Translations under genes and position numbers: made by a program
The notes under the pieces: model-generated
The model's input: the letters and a program-made list of their open reading frames with translations, nothing else
Database searches by the model: none
What the model was told of the DNA's origin: nothing
In this document: positions 1-7,398 of the stretch, in pieces
How the letters are laid out: each line of letters opens with the position of its first letter
Numbering within the stretch: the first letter of the stretch is position 1
NCBI GenBank assembly: GCA_011390085.1
Contig: JAABTB010000018.1
Coordinates: forward strand, 1 to 14,831
DNA: 14,831 nucleotides
Direction: 5' to 3'
DNA from: Desulfobacula sp.
Lineage (GTDB): Bacteria; Desulfobacterota; Desulfobacteria; Desulfobacterales; Desulfobacteraceae

Positions 1-91
1 TTGAATAAAAAGAAAATTCTAAATAGTTTTCTTGACAAAAAGGAATGTTTTGTTTTAATTCTAATATTCAGCATTACCAGATAATTTTTTG

Positions 92-121
92 TTGACACAC
101 AGGGAGGGAGGCATTTAACAT
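92..121 (+). promoter_or_regulatory. Candidate sigma-70 promoter for the molybdenum hydroxylase operon
   Basis: A perfect -35 box TTGACA (92-97) is followed after 18 bases by TAACAT (116-121), a 4/6 match to the -10 consensus that keeps the important first, second and last positions. It lies in AT-rich non-coding DNA about 50 bases before the first ATG. A second TTGACA at 32-37 has only a poor -10 (TTAATT, 55-60) after 17 bases and is a weaker alternative. Seen by eye only. Confidence 0.4.
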
Positions 122-168
122 GCTGAAAAAAATATTTTTTATTATCGAACAATCAAAGGGGACGAGCA

Positions 169-717
169 ATGCCTAAATCATCTAAAGGGACAAGGAAGAC
201 CGCTGCCGGGCAACCATCCGATATAAGGATAAACATCAATGGAAGCCGGCATAATTTTGAACTTGAGCGGGACATCACGCCCACGATGACGCTTTCTTTT
301 CTATTGAGGGAAAAATTGGGGTATACCGGGCTCAAGGTGTCATGTGACGAAGGCGGTTGCGGCGCCTGCACCGTAATCATGGACGGCAAGGCCATATTGT
401 CCTGCATGATGCTGGCAATTGAAGCCAACGGCCATGAGATACTCACCATAGAAGGCCTTCCAAAGGATGACCCGGTGGTGGAAGCCTTTGCCGAGCAGTG
501 TGAACCCGGTTACGGCACAGCCCTTCAGTGCGGCATCTGCACCCCTGGTTTTGTCATGGGCACTAAGGCCCTCCTGAACGAGAACCCAAAACCGACGCTT
601 CCCGAGATCAAGGAGGCCCTTTCCGGCCATATCTGCCGTTGCGGTTGTTATGCCGCCATTGCCCAGGCTGTCACCCATGCCTCGGAAAAAATTGCGAAAA
701 AAGGAGAAAAGTCATGA
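169..717 (+). CDS. Molybdenum hydroxylase, small subunit with two [2Fe-2S] clusters
   Basis: The 182-residue iron-sulfur subunit of a xanthine dehydrogenase-family enzyme; it passes electrons from the molybdenum site to the flavin subunit. The N-terminal half is a plant-ferredoxin fold with ligands C59, C64, C67 and C79 (CDEGGCGAC pattern). The C-terminal helical half has C121, C124, C156 and C158 (QCGICTPG and CRCGCY). The last motif is usually CRCTGY or CRCGTY, so C160 is an extra cysteine. The first 17 residues are a basic, low-complexity extension without a twin arginine, so unlike PaoA-type subunits it is probably cytoplasmic. The ATG at 169 follows AAAGGGGA (155-162). Its stop overlaps the next start (ATGA, 714-717), giving tight operon coupling. 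The family assignment is very secure; the substrate is unknown. Confidence 0.96.
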   Translation: MPKSSKGTRKTAAGQPSDIRININGSRHNFELERDITPTMTLSFLLREKLGYTGLKVSCDEGGCGACTVIMDGKAILSCMMLAIEANGHEILTIEGLPKDDPVVEAFAEQCEPGYGTALQCGICTPGFVMGTKALLNENPKPTLPEIKEALSGHICRCGCYAAIAQAVTHASEKIAKKGEKS

Positions 718-3077
718 AACAGCCTTATAAACCGCGTTCCAACCGCAAATTTATCGGAAGTTACCGGCCTAGGATTGATGCCCGGGAAAAGGCCGCCGGA
801 AAGGTGGAATATATCGATGACCTGACCATCCTGAGCCGGTTCCCCGATCTTTTGTATGCCAAGGTCATGCGCAGCCCCCACGCCCGGGCCCGGATTAAAA
901 AAATCGACGTGAGCCGGGCGGAAAAGCTCCCCGGCGTGGCCGCGGTAATGACTTACAAGGACCGGGAATTTACCTCCATGAAATCCACCAATGCCGGCTG
1001 GACCGATGGGGTGGATACGGTTTCCTATGACCGGATGATGTGGAGAAACTATAAAGACCGGCGGGTCTTGGGAGATTATGCCTGCTGGGTTACCGATGAG
1101 GTAGGTGCCGTGGTGGCGGCAGAGAGTGAAGCCGTTGCAGAAGAAGCCCTGCGGCTGATTGATGTGGAATGGGAGGTTCTGCCCTTTGTCCTTGATCCTC
1201 TTGAAGCCATGAAACCGGGTGCCCCCGTGATCCATCCGGAAATCAGCAAAAACAATATCCTGCCTAAGGACAAAGTGGGAGGGGAGGATATATTTGTGAA
1301 CAAGGGGAATGTGGATAAGGATTTTGCCAAGGCCGATGTGGTGATTGAGGGAACCTCCATCCATCACAATGCAACCCAGGGCTCCCTTGACAACTGGTGC
1401 TGCGTCGTTGACTGGACGGACGAAAAGCTAACCCTCTATTCCAATTCCTTTGAAGCGGACCAGACCCGCATGCACATCAGTGAAATGCTGGATCTTCCCA
1501 TCAACAAGGTAAAAGTGGTCAGTTCCTATGTCGGCGGGCAGTTCGGCCGGGGGGATACCGGTGACCAGCCTTTCTTTTTGTTCACGGCCATGCTCTCCCG
1601 GAAAACAGGCCGCCCCGTAAAATTCAGGCATACTCGCAGGGAAAGTTTCCATGATTCCCGCCAGCCGGCCATATATTTTGGCAAGGTCGGCGCCAAAAAA
1701 GACGGGACCATTACGTCCATGTATTTTAAATCCATCGGTAATTCAGGGGCCTATGCCGACCACACCATCTTTGCCTTGAAATTTGCGCCTGCCGAGATCG
1801 CCGAAGTTTCCTTTGCCCATATCCCCAACGTCAAAATGGAATCCTATGGGGTGTATACCAATAAATTGCCGGCCTGTATGATGAGAGGTGTCGGCAATTC
1901 ACAGTTTAATTTGATTTTCGGACATATGGTGGACCTTCTGGCTGAAAAGCTGGATATGGATCCCATTGACCTGTGTATTAAGAATTTCGGCCATGAATGG
2001 GAAAAACTCCCGGACAAGAGCCTAACCCAGGTCCTGAAACAGGGCGCGGAAAAAATCGGATGGCGTAAAAAACGAAATGCCAAGCCCGGCCAGGGGTCTG
2101 TCTACGGCAAGTCAAAACGACGCGGGGTGGGATTTTCCCTGCATCCGGCATGGCATGCGGAATGGCAGGAAGTGCGCCGTGGTGAGATTCAGGTTTCCAT
2201 AACCCTGAATCCCGACGGGACCGTCATCCTGGATGCAGCTACCGTGGAAACCGGGACCGGCTCCAATACCTGCAATGTTCTCGGTTGCGCAGAGGCCTTG
2301 AGCTTTCTCGGCATCACGCCCGAGGATATCCACTGGAACCATGTGGTGGATACGGAAACCAGTCTGAAGGACTGTGTGCAGACGGACAGCGCCGTGTCTT
2401 TTCTACAGTCTGAAGTGCTTGCCGATGCGGCCAAGGAAGTTAAAAAGCAGGTTCTTAAGCGGGCCGAACCTGTTTTCAAACTTGCATCCAAGGAATTGGA
2501 TATTATTGACGGCCGTATTTTTGTGCGGAAAAAACCGAAACAGAGCCTGGCCGTGAAAGAGGTTTTATTTCAAAATGACATATTGCCCGTTGTCGTCATG
2601 ATGAGCCGGGGCATTAACAAGAAAAAAACCGGTGTCCCCTATTTTGCCAATTTTGCCGAAGTGGAAGTGGATACCGACACCGGAAAGGTGGATGTGCTTC
2701 ACCTGGTGGTCATCAACGATTGCGGTACCGTCATGTTCGCCTCCGGCGCCGAAGCACAGCAGGTGGGCGGCCAGGTCATGGGGATGGGCGAAGCCTTGAC
2801 CGAAGAAATTATTTATGATGAATCCACCGGCGTGCCCCTGAATTTTAATTTTATCGATTATAAGATTCCCACCATGGCGGATATGCCGGATATCGACCCC
2901 CTCCTGCTTGAGGTCTGGAAAGGCGCCGGGAAATACGGGGCCTGTGGAATCGGGGAAGGAACGCTGACCTGCACACCTCGCGCGATTATGAATGCAATCT
3001 ATAACGCCATCGGTGTCAGAATTAATGATATTCCGGTCAAGCCCGAAAAAATCATCCGGGCCCTGGGAAAGGTTTAA
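714..3077 (+). CDS. Molybdenum hydroxylase, molybdopterin-binding catalytic subunit
   Basis: The large subunit, 787 residues, holds the molybdenum-pterin cofactor and the substrate site. Residues about 15-130 form the a/b hammerhead domain, and the rest the two cofactor-binding domains. Visible motifs are GGQFGR (274-279, the usual GGxFGx cofactor loop), MRGVG (390-394, the MRGxG substrate/cofactor loop), a GGQVMGMGEAL segment near the C terminus, and GIGEG with E748 as the predicted catalytic base. No signal peptide is seen. An in-frame ATG exists at 639, but 714 is chosen because AAGGAG (701-706) precedes it and it overlaps the upstream stop as ATGA. Motifs alone cannot separate nicotinate-, xanthine-, aldehyde- or aromatic-CoA-acting relatives. 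No cofactor-insertion (XdhC-type) gene is present in the window, so maturation factors must be elsewhere. Confidence 0.95.
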   Translation: MKQPYKPRSNRKFIGSYRPRIDAREKAAGKVEYIDDLTILSRFPDLLYAKVMRSPHARARIKKIDVSRAEKLPGVAAVMTYKDREFTSMKSTNAGWTDGVDTVSYDRMMWRNYKDRRVLGDYACWVTDEVGAVVAAESEAVAEEALRLIDVEWEVLPFVLDPLEAMKPGAPVIHPEISKNNILPKDKVGGEDIFVNKGNVDKDFAKADVVIEGTSIHHNATQGSLDNWCCVVDWTDEKLTLYSNSFEADQTRMHISEMLDLPINKVKVVSSYVGGQFGRGDTGDQPFFLFTAMLSRKTGRPVKFRHTRRESFHDSRQPAIYFGKVGAKKDGTITSMYFKSIGNSGAYADHTIFALKFAPAEIAEVSFAHIPNVKMESYGVYTNKLPACMMRGVGNSQFNLIFGHMVDLLAEKLDMDPIDLCIKNFGHEWEKLPDKSLTQVLKQGAEKIGWRKKRNAKPGQGSVYGKSKRRGVGFSLHPAWHAEWQEVRRGEIQVSITLNPDGTVILDAATVETGTGSNTCNVLGCAEALSFLGITPEDIHWNHVVDTETSLKDCVQTDSAVSFLQSEVLADAAKEVKKQVLKRAEPVFKLASKELDIIDGRIFVRKKPKQSLAVKEVLFQNDILPVVVMMSRGINKKKTGVPYFANFAEVEVDTDTGKVDVLHLVVINDCGTVMFASGAEAQQVGGQVMGMGEALTEEIIYDESTGVPLNFNFIDYKIPTMADMPDIDPLLLEVWKGAGKYGACGIGEGTLTCTPRAIMNAIYNAIGVRINDIPVKPEKIIRALGKV

Positions 3078-3087
3078 GGAGAAAAAG

Positions 3088-5373
3088 ATGACTCTCAGAA
3101 ATTTCAAACATATATCAGCCTCGTCTCTTACGGAAGCCACGGCAATCTTGTCCAAGGGAAAGGCTTCGGCAATTGCGGGAGGCACAGATCTTTTGGGGGT
3201 GCTCAAGGACAAAATCCATGCCGAATCCCCGGAACTCGTGGTGGATCTTAAGACCATCCCAAACCTCAGCTATGTGAAGACGGGCAAAAATGGGCTTCGC
3301 ATCGGTGCTTTGACTACTCTCACAGACATCTCCAAAAATGAGACCATCCGGAAAAACTATGCTCTGCTGGCAGAAGCAGCCCGGTCCGTGGCCTCTCCCG
3401 AGATCAGGAACATGGGAACCCTGGGCGGAAATATTTGCCAGGAGCCGCGCTGCTGGTATTACCGGACCCCGGAGGATATGTTCCACTGTCTGAGAAAAGG
3501 CGGCAGCAAATGCGCGGCCCTGCTGGGGGAGAACCGGTATCATTCTATTTTCGGCAGCGTCCGGGTTGGCGTGCCGGCCTGCACCCAGACCTGCCCAGGG
3601 AACATTGAGATCCCGGCCTATATGGACCATGTCCGCAGGGGAGACCTGAAGGCTGCGGCCCTGATCATCCTTGCCGGCAACCCCATTCCGGCCGTTACCG
3701 GCCGAATCTGCCCTCATCTATGCGAGTCCAAATGCAACCGGTCTGATTTTGACGAAGCCGTGTCCATCCGGAATGTCGAACAGGTGGTCGGGGATTATAT
3801 CCTGGACCATGCCTCGGAATTCCTGGCCCCTCCCAAAAAGCAGCGCAAAGAAGGGGTGGCCGTTGTCGGCTCAGGTCCTGCAGGGCTTTCAGCCGCCTAC
3901 TATCTGCGAAAAGCCGGGTATCAGGTTACGGTCTTTGACAAGATGCCTAAGGCCGGCGGCATGCTCACCTATGGGATTCCGGCCCACCGGCTTCCCAAGG
4001 AGGTGGTTGAAAAACAGGTTAAGGCCTTTGAGGCCATGGGCATCACCTTTAAAATGAATACCCCTGTGGGCCAGAAGGGAACCACCTTCAAGGACCTGAG
4101 AAAGAAATTCAAAAGCGTGTTTCTGGCTTCAGGAGCCTGGGGGGAAAGATCTCTGGATATGGCCAAAAAGGAATTGCTGACGCCGGGTATTGAGTTCTTA
4201 TCCTCCATTGAGCTGGGCAAAAAGCCTGCTGTGGGCAAAACCGTCCTGGTCATTGGCGGTGGTAATGTGGCAGTGGATGTAGCGGTGACCGCCCGCCGTC
4301 TGGGCGCGGCCAAGGTCACCATGGTCTGCCTGGAGTCCCGGGAGGAAATGCCGGCCTTTGAAGAAGAGATTGCCGAAGCCCTCCATGAAGGGGTCACCTT
4401 CCTCACTTCCTTTGGCCCGGACCGGATCATCGAGAGAAAGGGTCGCATCAACGGAATGGAGGTAGTGAGCTGTAAATCTGTGTTCGATGGGGCCGGCCGG
4501 TTTAACCCCAGCTTTGATCCGACCGTCAAAAAGACCCTTGAAGCAGACCAGATCATCCTGGCAATCGGGCAATCCACAGACCTCGCCTATACCAAGGATG
4601 AGGTGGAAACGCTGCGCGGCCTCATTGTCGTTGATGAAAAAACCAGGGCTACCAGTATAGAAGGCGTCTATGCCGGCGGCGACATCGTGAGCGGCCCCCT
4701 GTCCGTTATCCATGCCGTGGCCGCCGGGCGCAAAACCGCCTATGCCATTGCCAAGATCAAACCTTTGTCCCATATGCCCATGGGGCAATCCCTGGACATG
4801 CATTGCGACGGTCAGAACAAAGGCAGCAGAACCCCGGACATCCAAACCCTGGAGGGTATCCGGTCCGAAGCGGCCCGGTGTGTCAACTGCGGCTGCATTG
4901 CCGTGAATGCATCGGATATGGCCCCGGCCCTCATGGCCCTGGGGGCAAAGATCAAAACCACCCGGCGGACCATTGCCGCCGATGATTTCTTTGCTGCAAA
5001 CATCATGAAGTGCACGGTTCTTGAGAAGGATGAGCTGGTGGAAGAAATCGAAATCCCGGCGCCCTCAAAAAACAATCGCCAGGGGTATCAAAAATTCAGA
5101 ATACGAAATGCCATTGATTTTCCAATTGTGAGCCTTGCCTATTCCTTTGACCTGGAAGGAAAGGCCATTAAAAAGGCGAGCATTGTCCTTGGGGCCGTGG
5201 CGCCGGTTCCGGTGAGGGCCAAGGCGGTTGAAACCTTCCTGGAAGGCAAACCGGTCAGTGATAAAACCGCCCTGGCTGCCGGAGACCTTGCCGTGAAAGC
5301 GGTCAGGCCGCTCGCCAAAAACGCCTTCAAAGTGCAGATTGTAAAAGGCTTGCTCAGAAAAATGCTTGGGTAA
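3088..5373 (+). CDS. Molybdenum hydroxylase FAD subunit with an inserted GltD-like NAD(P)H oxidoreductase module
   Basis: 761 residues, versus about 290-330 for an ordinary FAD subunit. Residues 1-156 are the start of the family FAD domain: AGGTD (30-34), NMGTLGGNIC (108-117), then a PaoB/HcrB-like iron-sulfur loop with C122, C134, C142 and GENRYHSIFG. Residues about 160-598 are a GltD-like module: Fer4_20 cysteines C165, C169, C208, C212, C216; FAD fold GSGPAG (261-266); NAD(P) fold GGGNVA (390-395); MPAFEEE (421-427); AIGQ (492-495); second FAD motif GVYAGGD (526-532). At C603 the host domain resumes (CIAVNASDMAPAL), followed by its C-terminal flavoprotein domain to 761. It should move electrons from the [2Fe-2S] subunit to NAD(P)+, or the reverse. 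The start at 3088 follows AAGGAGA (3076-3082), 10 bases after the previous stop; an earlier in-frame ATG at 2992 lies inside the previous gene and is rejected. Domain calls are secure; electron direction is inference. Confidence 0.93.
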   Translation: MTLRNFKHISASSLTEATAILSKGKASAIAGGTDLLGVLKDKIHAESPELVVDLKTIPNLSYVKTGKNGLRIGALTTLTDISKNETIRKNYALLAEAARSVASPEIRNMGTLGGNICQEPRCWYYRTPEDMFHCLRKGGSKCAALLGENRYHSIFGSVRVGVPACTQTCPGNIEIPAYMDHVRRGDLKAAALIILAGNPIPAVTGRICPHLCESKCNRSDFDEAVSIRNVEQVVGDYILDHASEFLAPPKKQRKEGVAVVGSGPAGLSAAYYLRKAGYQVTVFDKMPKAGGMLTYGIPAHRLPKEVVEKQVKAFEAMGITFKMNTPVGQKGTTFKDLRKKFKSVFLASGAWGERSLDMAKKELLTPGIEFLSSIELGKKPAVGKTVLVIGGGNVAVDVAVTARRLGAAKVTMVCLESREEMPAFEEEIAEALHEGVTFLTSFGPDRIIERKGRINGMEVVSCKSVFDGAGRFNPSFDPTVKKTLEADQIILAIGQSTDLAYTKDEVETLRGLIVVDEKTRATSIEGVYAGGDIVSGPLSVIHAVAAGRKTAYAIAKIKPLSHMPMGQSLDMHCDGQNKGSRTPDIQTLEGIRSEAARCVNCGCIAVNASDMAPALMALGAKIKTTRRTIAADDFFAANIMKCTVLEKDELVEEIEIPAPSKNNRQGYQKFRIRNAIDFPIVSLAYSFDLEGKAIKKASIVLGAVAPVPVRAKAVETFLEGKPVSDKTALAAGDLAVKAVRPLAKNAFKVQIVKGLLRKMLG

Positions 5374-5381
5374 ATATTCAC

Positions 5382-5414
5382 CCCTTCCGGTGACCTGACC
5401 GGCCACCGGAAGGG
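5382..5414 (+). terminator. Strong hairpin after the hydroxylase operon, terminator-like
   Basis: A perfect 11-bp inverted repeat, CCCTTCCGGTG (5382-5392) with CACCGGAAGGG (5404-5414), around an 11-base loop, begins 8 bases after the FAD-subunit stop. No run of T follows (TTCATGATG), so it is not a textbook intrinsic terminator. It may instead protect the 3' end of the mRNA or end transcription only partly. Confidence 0.55.
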
Positions 5415-5542
5415 TTCATGATGCAGGAAGTATTTTCAGGTGTCATCCTGTAATATTTCAAAAAAACTATTGTTTGTTTGGCGAGATGTGGCATATGGTG
5501 TTGCATGTGGAGTTCAGGATAATTGGGATATCCCTAAACACA

Positions 5543-5571
5543 TTGTTATATGATTTGGTTGAGTGTAAATA
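5543..5571 (+). promoter_or_regulatory. Weak candidate promoter and palindromic leader upstream of dctP
   Basis: TTGTTA (5543-5548) and TAAATA (5566-5571, preceded by TG) are spaced 17 bases apart and would start transcription about 20 bases before dctP. The matches are weak. Just upstream are a perfect 10-bp palindrome GGGATATCCC (5525-5534), which could be an operator, and a direct repeat ATGTGG (5486-5491 and 5505-5510). The remaining spacer, 5415-5597, holds no recognisable gene. Confidence 0.25.
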
Positions 5572-5597
5572 AAACATCAACAAAGGAGTGATGGAAA

Positions 5598-6707
5598 ATG
5601 GAGAGACGCGAATTTATCAAAAAAGCAGGAACAGGAACCGCAGCGGCAATTGCAGCAACATCCGTAGGGCTTATATTAGGGTGTGAAAAGAAAACAGAAG
5701 ATTCTTCTGAAAATAAAAAAGAATCAGGGCCGGCGGTAGTAACAAGCAAAAAAACGACCACGAAATGGAGGCTGCAGACCTATGCAGGACCCGCCTTGGC
5801 CGAGCATGTCATCAAACCTTCCATTGACGCTTTTAATAAGGCAGCCAATGGGGAAATGGTCATCGAACTGTATAATGCCGACCAGCTTGTTCCCCAGGGG
5901 GAACTGTTCAGGGCCGTTGCCGAGGGCACCATTGATGCTGCCCAGAGTGATGACGATTCCATGGCCGCTCCAGTTGATGTGGCCATATTTGCCGCCTATT
6001 TCCCCTTTGCTTCCCGTTATTCCCTGGATGTCCCCGCGTTGTGGAACTGGCTGGGGCTCAATAAAATCTGGGAAGAAGCCTATGCTGAAGTAAAAGGCGT
6101 GACCTGGCTGAGCACCGGGGCCTGGGACCCCTGTAATTTTTCCACCTCCAAACCCATCAAGAGCCTGGCCGACCTGAAGGGTCTCAGAGTCTATACCTTC
6201 CCCACCGGCGGGAAATTTCTGCAGCAATTCGGTGTCATCCCCATGTCCCTTCCCTATTCAGATGTCCAGATGGCCATCCAGACAGGCGAGCTGGACGGGG
6301 TCTGCTGGTCCGGTATTACCGAGGTGTATACCGTGGGCTGGGCCGATGTGTGTAAATATTACCTGACCAACCCCATCTCCGGGGCCTGGGCCGGTTCCTA
6401 TTTTGCCAATACCGATAAATGGAATGCCCTGCCCGAGCATCTGAAAACCTTGTTCAGGCTCTGCATGGACAGCTCACACTATTACCGTCAGCACTGGTAC
6501 TGGTATGGAGAAGCCAATTACCGGACCAAGGGCGGCAAGATGCAGTTGACCACCATTCCCCAGGAAGAATGGAAGCAGGTTGAGGATGCGGCTTATAAAT
6601 TATGGGATGAAGTCGCCGCCAAGAGTCCGAGAAACGCCAAAGTCGTGGCCATTCTCAAAGAATACACCAAGACCATGGAAGCAGCAGGTCCTCCATACCG
6701 GTATTAA
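5598..6707 (+). CDS. dctP: TRAP transporter substrate-binding protein (DctP family), Tat-type lipoprotein
   Basis: 369-residue extracytoplasmic receptor that captures a carboxylate solute and delivers it to the DctQM membrane complex. The N terminus has a twin-arginine motif (RREFIKK, residues 3-9), a hydrophobic stretch, and a lipobox ILGC with C29, followed by a charged Ser/Glu/Lys linker to about residue 56. It is therefore predicted to be exported folded and lipid-anchored. The mature domain shows the DctP pattern: LVPQGELFRAVAEGTIDAA (97-115) and LKGLRVY (193-199), where R197 matches the arginine that pairs with the substrate carboxylate in this family. Overall it resembles the alpha-keto acid and mannitol/chloroaromatic branches more than C4-dicarboxylate DctP, but the ligand is not determined. 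The ATG at 5598 follows AAAGGAGTG (5582-5590). A terminator separates it from dctQ. Confidence 0.95.
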   Translation: MERREFIKKAGTGTAAAIAATSVGLILGCEKKTEDSSENKKESGPAVVTSKKTTTKWRLQTYAGPALAEHVIKPSIDAFNKAANGEMVIELYNADQLVPQGELFRAVAEGTIDAAQSDDDSMAAPVDVAIFAAYFPFASRYSLDVPALWNWLGLNKIWEEAYAEVKGVTWLSTGAWDPCNFSTSKPIKSLADLKGLRVYTFPTGGKFLQQFGVIPMSLPYSDVQMAIQTGELDGVCWSGITEVYTVGWADVCKYYLTNPISGAWAGSYFANTDKWNALPEHLKTLFRLCMDSSHYYRQHWYWYGEANYRTKGGKMQLTTIPQEEWKQVEDAAYKLWDEVAAKSPRNAKVVAILKEYTKTMEAAGPPYRY

Positions 6708-6798
6708 TACGGCGGCTGCTGAGTATTGATGGATGATGTCGGCCTTTCGCAGTAAACCGGAATCGGGCAGGGAAGGTTGATTCTGAAGAACCCTAGAT

Positions 6799-6855
6799 TG
6801 AGCAATTACTTACCAGGGGATATATCGAGGCTTGTGTAAGTAATTGCTCATTTTT
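6799..6855 (+). terminator. Intrinsic terminator or attenuator between dctP and dctQ
   Basis: A perfect 15-bp stem, TGAGCAATTACTTAC (6799-6813) with GTAAGTAATTGCTCA (6836-6850), encloses a 22-base loop and is followed at once by TTTTT (6851-6855). It lies 91 bases after the dctP stop and 36 bases before the dctQ start. The T run is only on the + strand side. It probably stops most transcripts after dctP, giving excess binding protein over the membrane subunits. Confidence 0.8.
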
Positions 6856-6890
6856 ATCCAGCAAAGAAGAATTGAATTTAAAGGTGCAGT

Positions 6891-7397
6891 ATGCTCAAAC
6901 CAATTAGAATTTTTGTAAGATCAGTTGAGGCCGTAAATACGGTTGTGGGAAAGTTTTCAATGTATCTGGTCTTTGCCATGGGCGGTATCTTGCTCTTCGA
7001 GTCCATATCCAGAACCGTCTTTAATCTGCCCCATATCTGGGCCGTGGAAATCGCCCAGTTTGTCATGGCGGCCTATTACCTTCTGGGTGGCGGGTATTCC
7101 ATGATCATCGACGGCCATGTCCGGATGGACCTGCTCTACGGCCGATGGTCCAAGCAGAGAAAAGCAATAGCCGATCTTATTACCGGGCCCATCCTGATTT
7201 TTTACATGGTGGTTCTCTTGATCGGTTCCATTTCCAGCCTTGATTATGCCATTGAATATCAGCAAAAGAGCTATACTCCCTGGGGACCGCCCCTGGTTCC
7301 CATCAAGGTCGTCATGACCATCGGGATTTTATTGATGCTGTTGCAGGCTATTGCTGAATGGTTCAAGGATCTGTCCAAAGCCAGGGGGGAAAAGTAA
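6891..7397 (+). CDS. dctQ: TRAP transporter small membrane subunit (DctQ family)
   Basis: 168-residue integral inner-membrane protein with four predicted transmembrane segments (about residues 20-38, 51-73, 95-115 and 136-156), the usual topology and length of DctQ. The segment GHVRMDLLY (75-83) after helix 2 matches the conserved HVRxDL signature of the family. It supports the large subunit DctM and helps dock the binding protein. The ATG at 6891 follows a moderate AAGGTG (6881-6886). Its stop is separated from the dctM start by one base, so the two membrane subunits are translationally coupled. No separate promoter is visible in the 36 bases after the upstream terminator, so expression probably depends on read-through. 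Confidence 0.93.
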   Translation: MLKPIRIFVRSVEAVNTVVGKFSMYLVFAMGGILLFESISRTVFNLPHIWAVEIAQFVMAAYYLLGGGYSMIIDGHVRMDLLYGRWSKQRKAIADLITGPILIFYMVVLLIGSISSLDYAIEYQQKSYTPWGPPLVPIKVVMTIGILLMLLQAIAEWFKDLSKARGEK

Positions 7398-7398
7398 A

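Noticed and set aside
639..713. Upstream in-frame ATG for the molybdopterin subunit
   Set aside because: It lies inside the iron-sulfur gene, lacks a ribosome site, and would add 25 unrelated residues; 714 has AAGGAG and the ATGA overlap.
648..1367. Long minus-strand open frame (239 residues) and similar antisense frames across the operons
   Set aside because: They lie opposite strongly conserved genes, have no recognisable domain, and their His/Gly/Pro-rich composition is typical of antisense shadows.
2992..3087. Upstream in-frame ATG for the FAD subunit
   Set aside because: It overlaps the conserved C terminus of the molybdopterin subunit; the ATG at 3088 has AAGGAGA and begins the family pattern.
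3556..4896. FAD-subunit gene as a frameshift or assembly chimera of two genes
   Set aside because: The frame is continuous, both halves of the host domain are present on either side, and composition looks uniform.
5489..5505. Sigma-54-like promoter TGGCA...TTGCA before dctP
   Set aside because: The GG and GC elements are 11 bases apart instead of the required 10, so it is one base too long.
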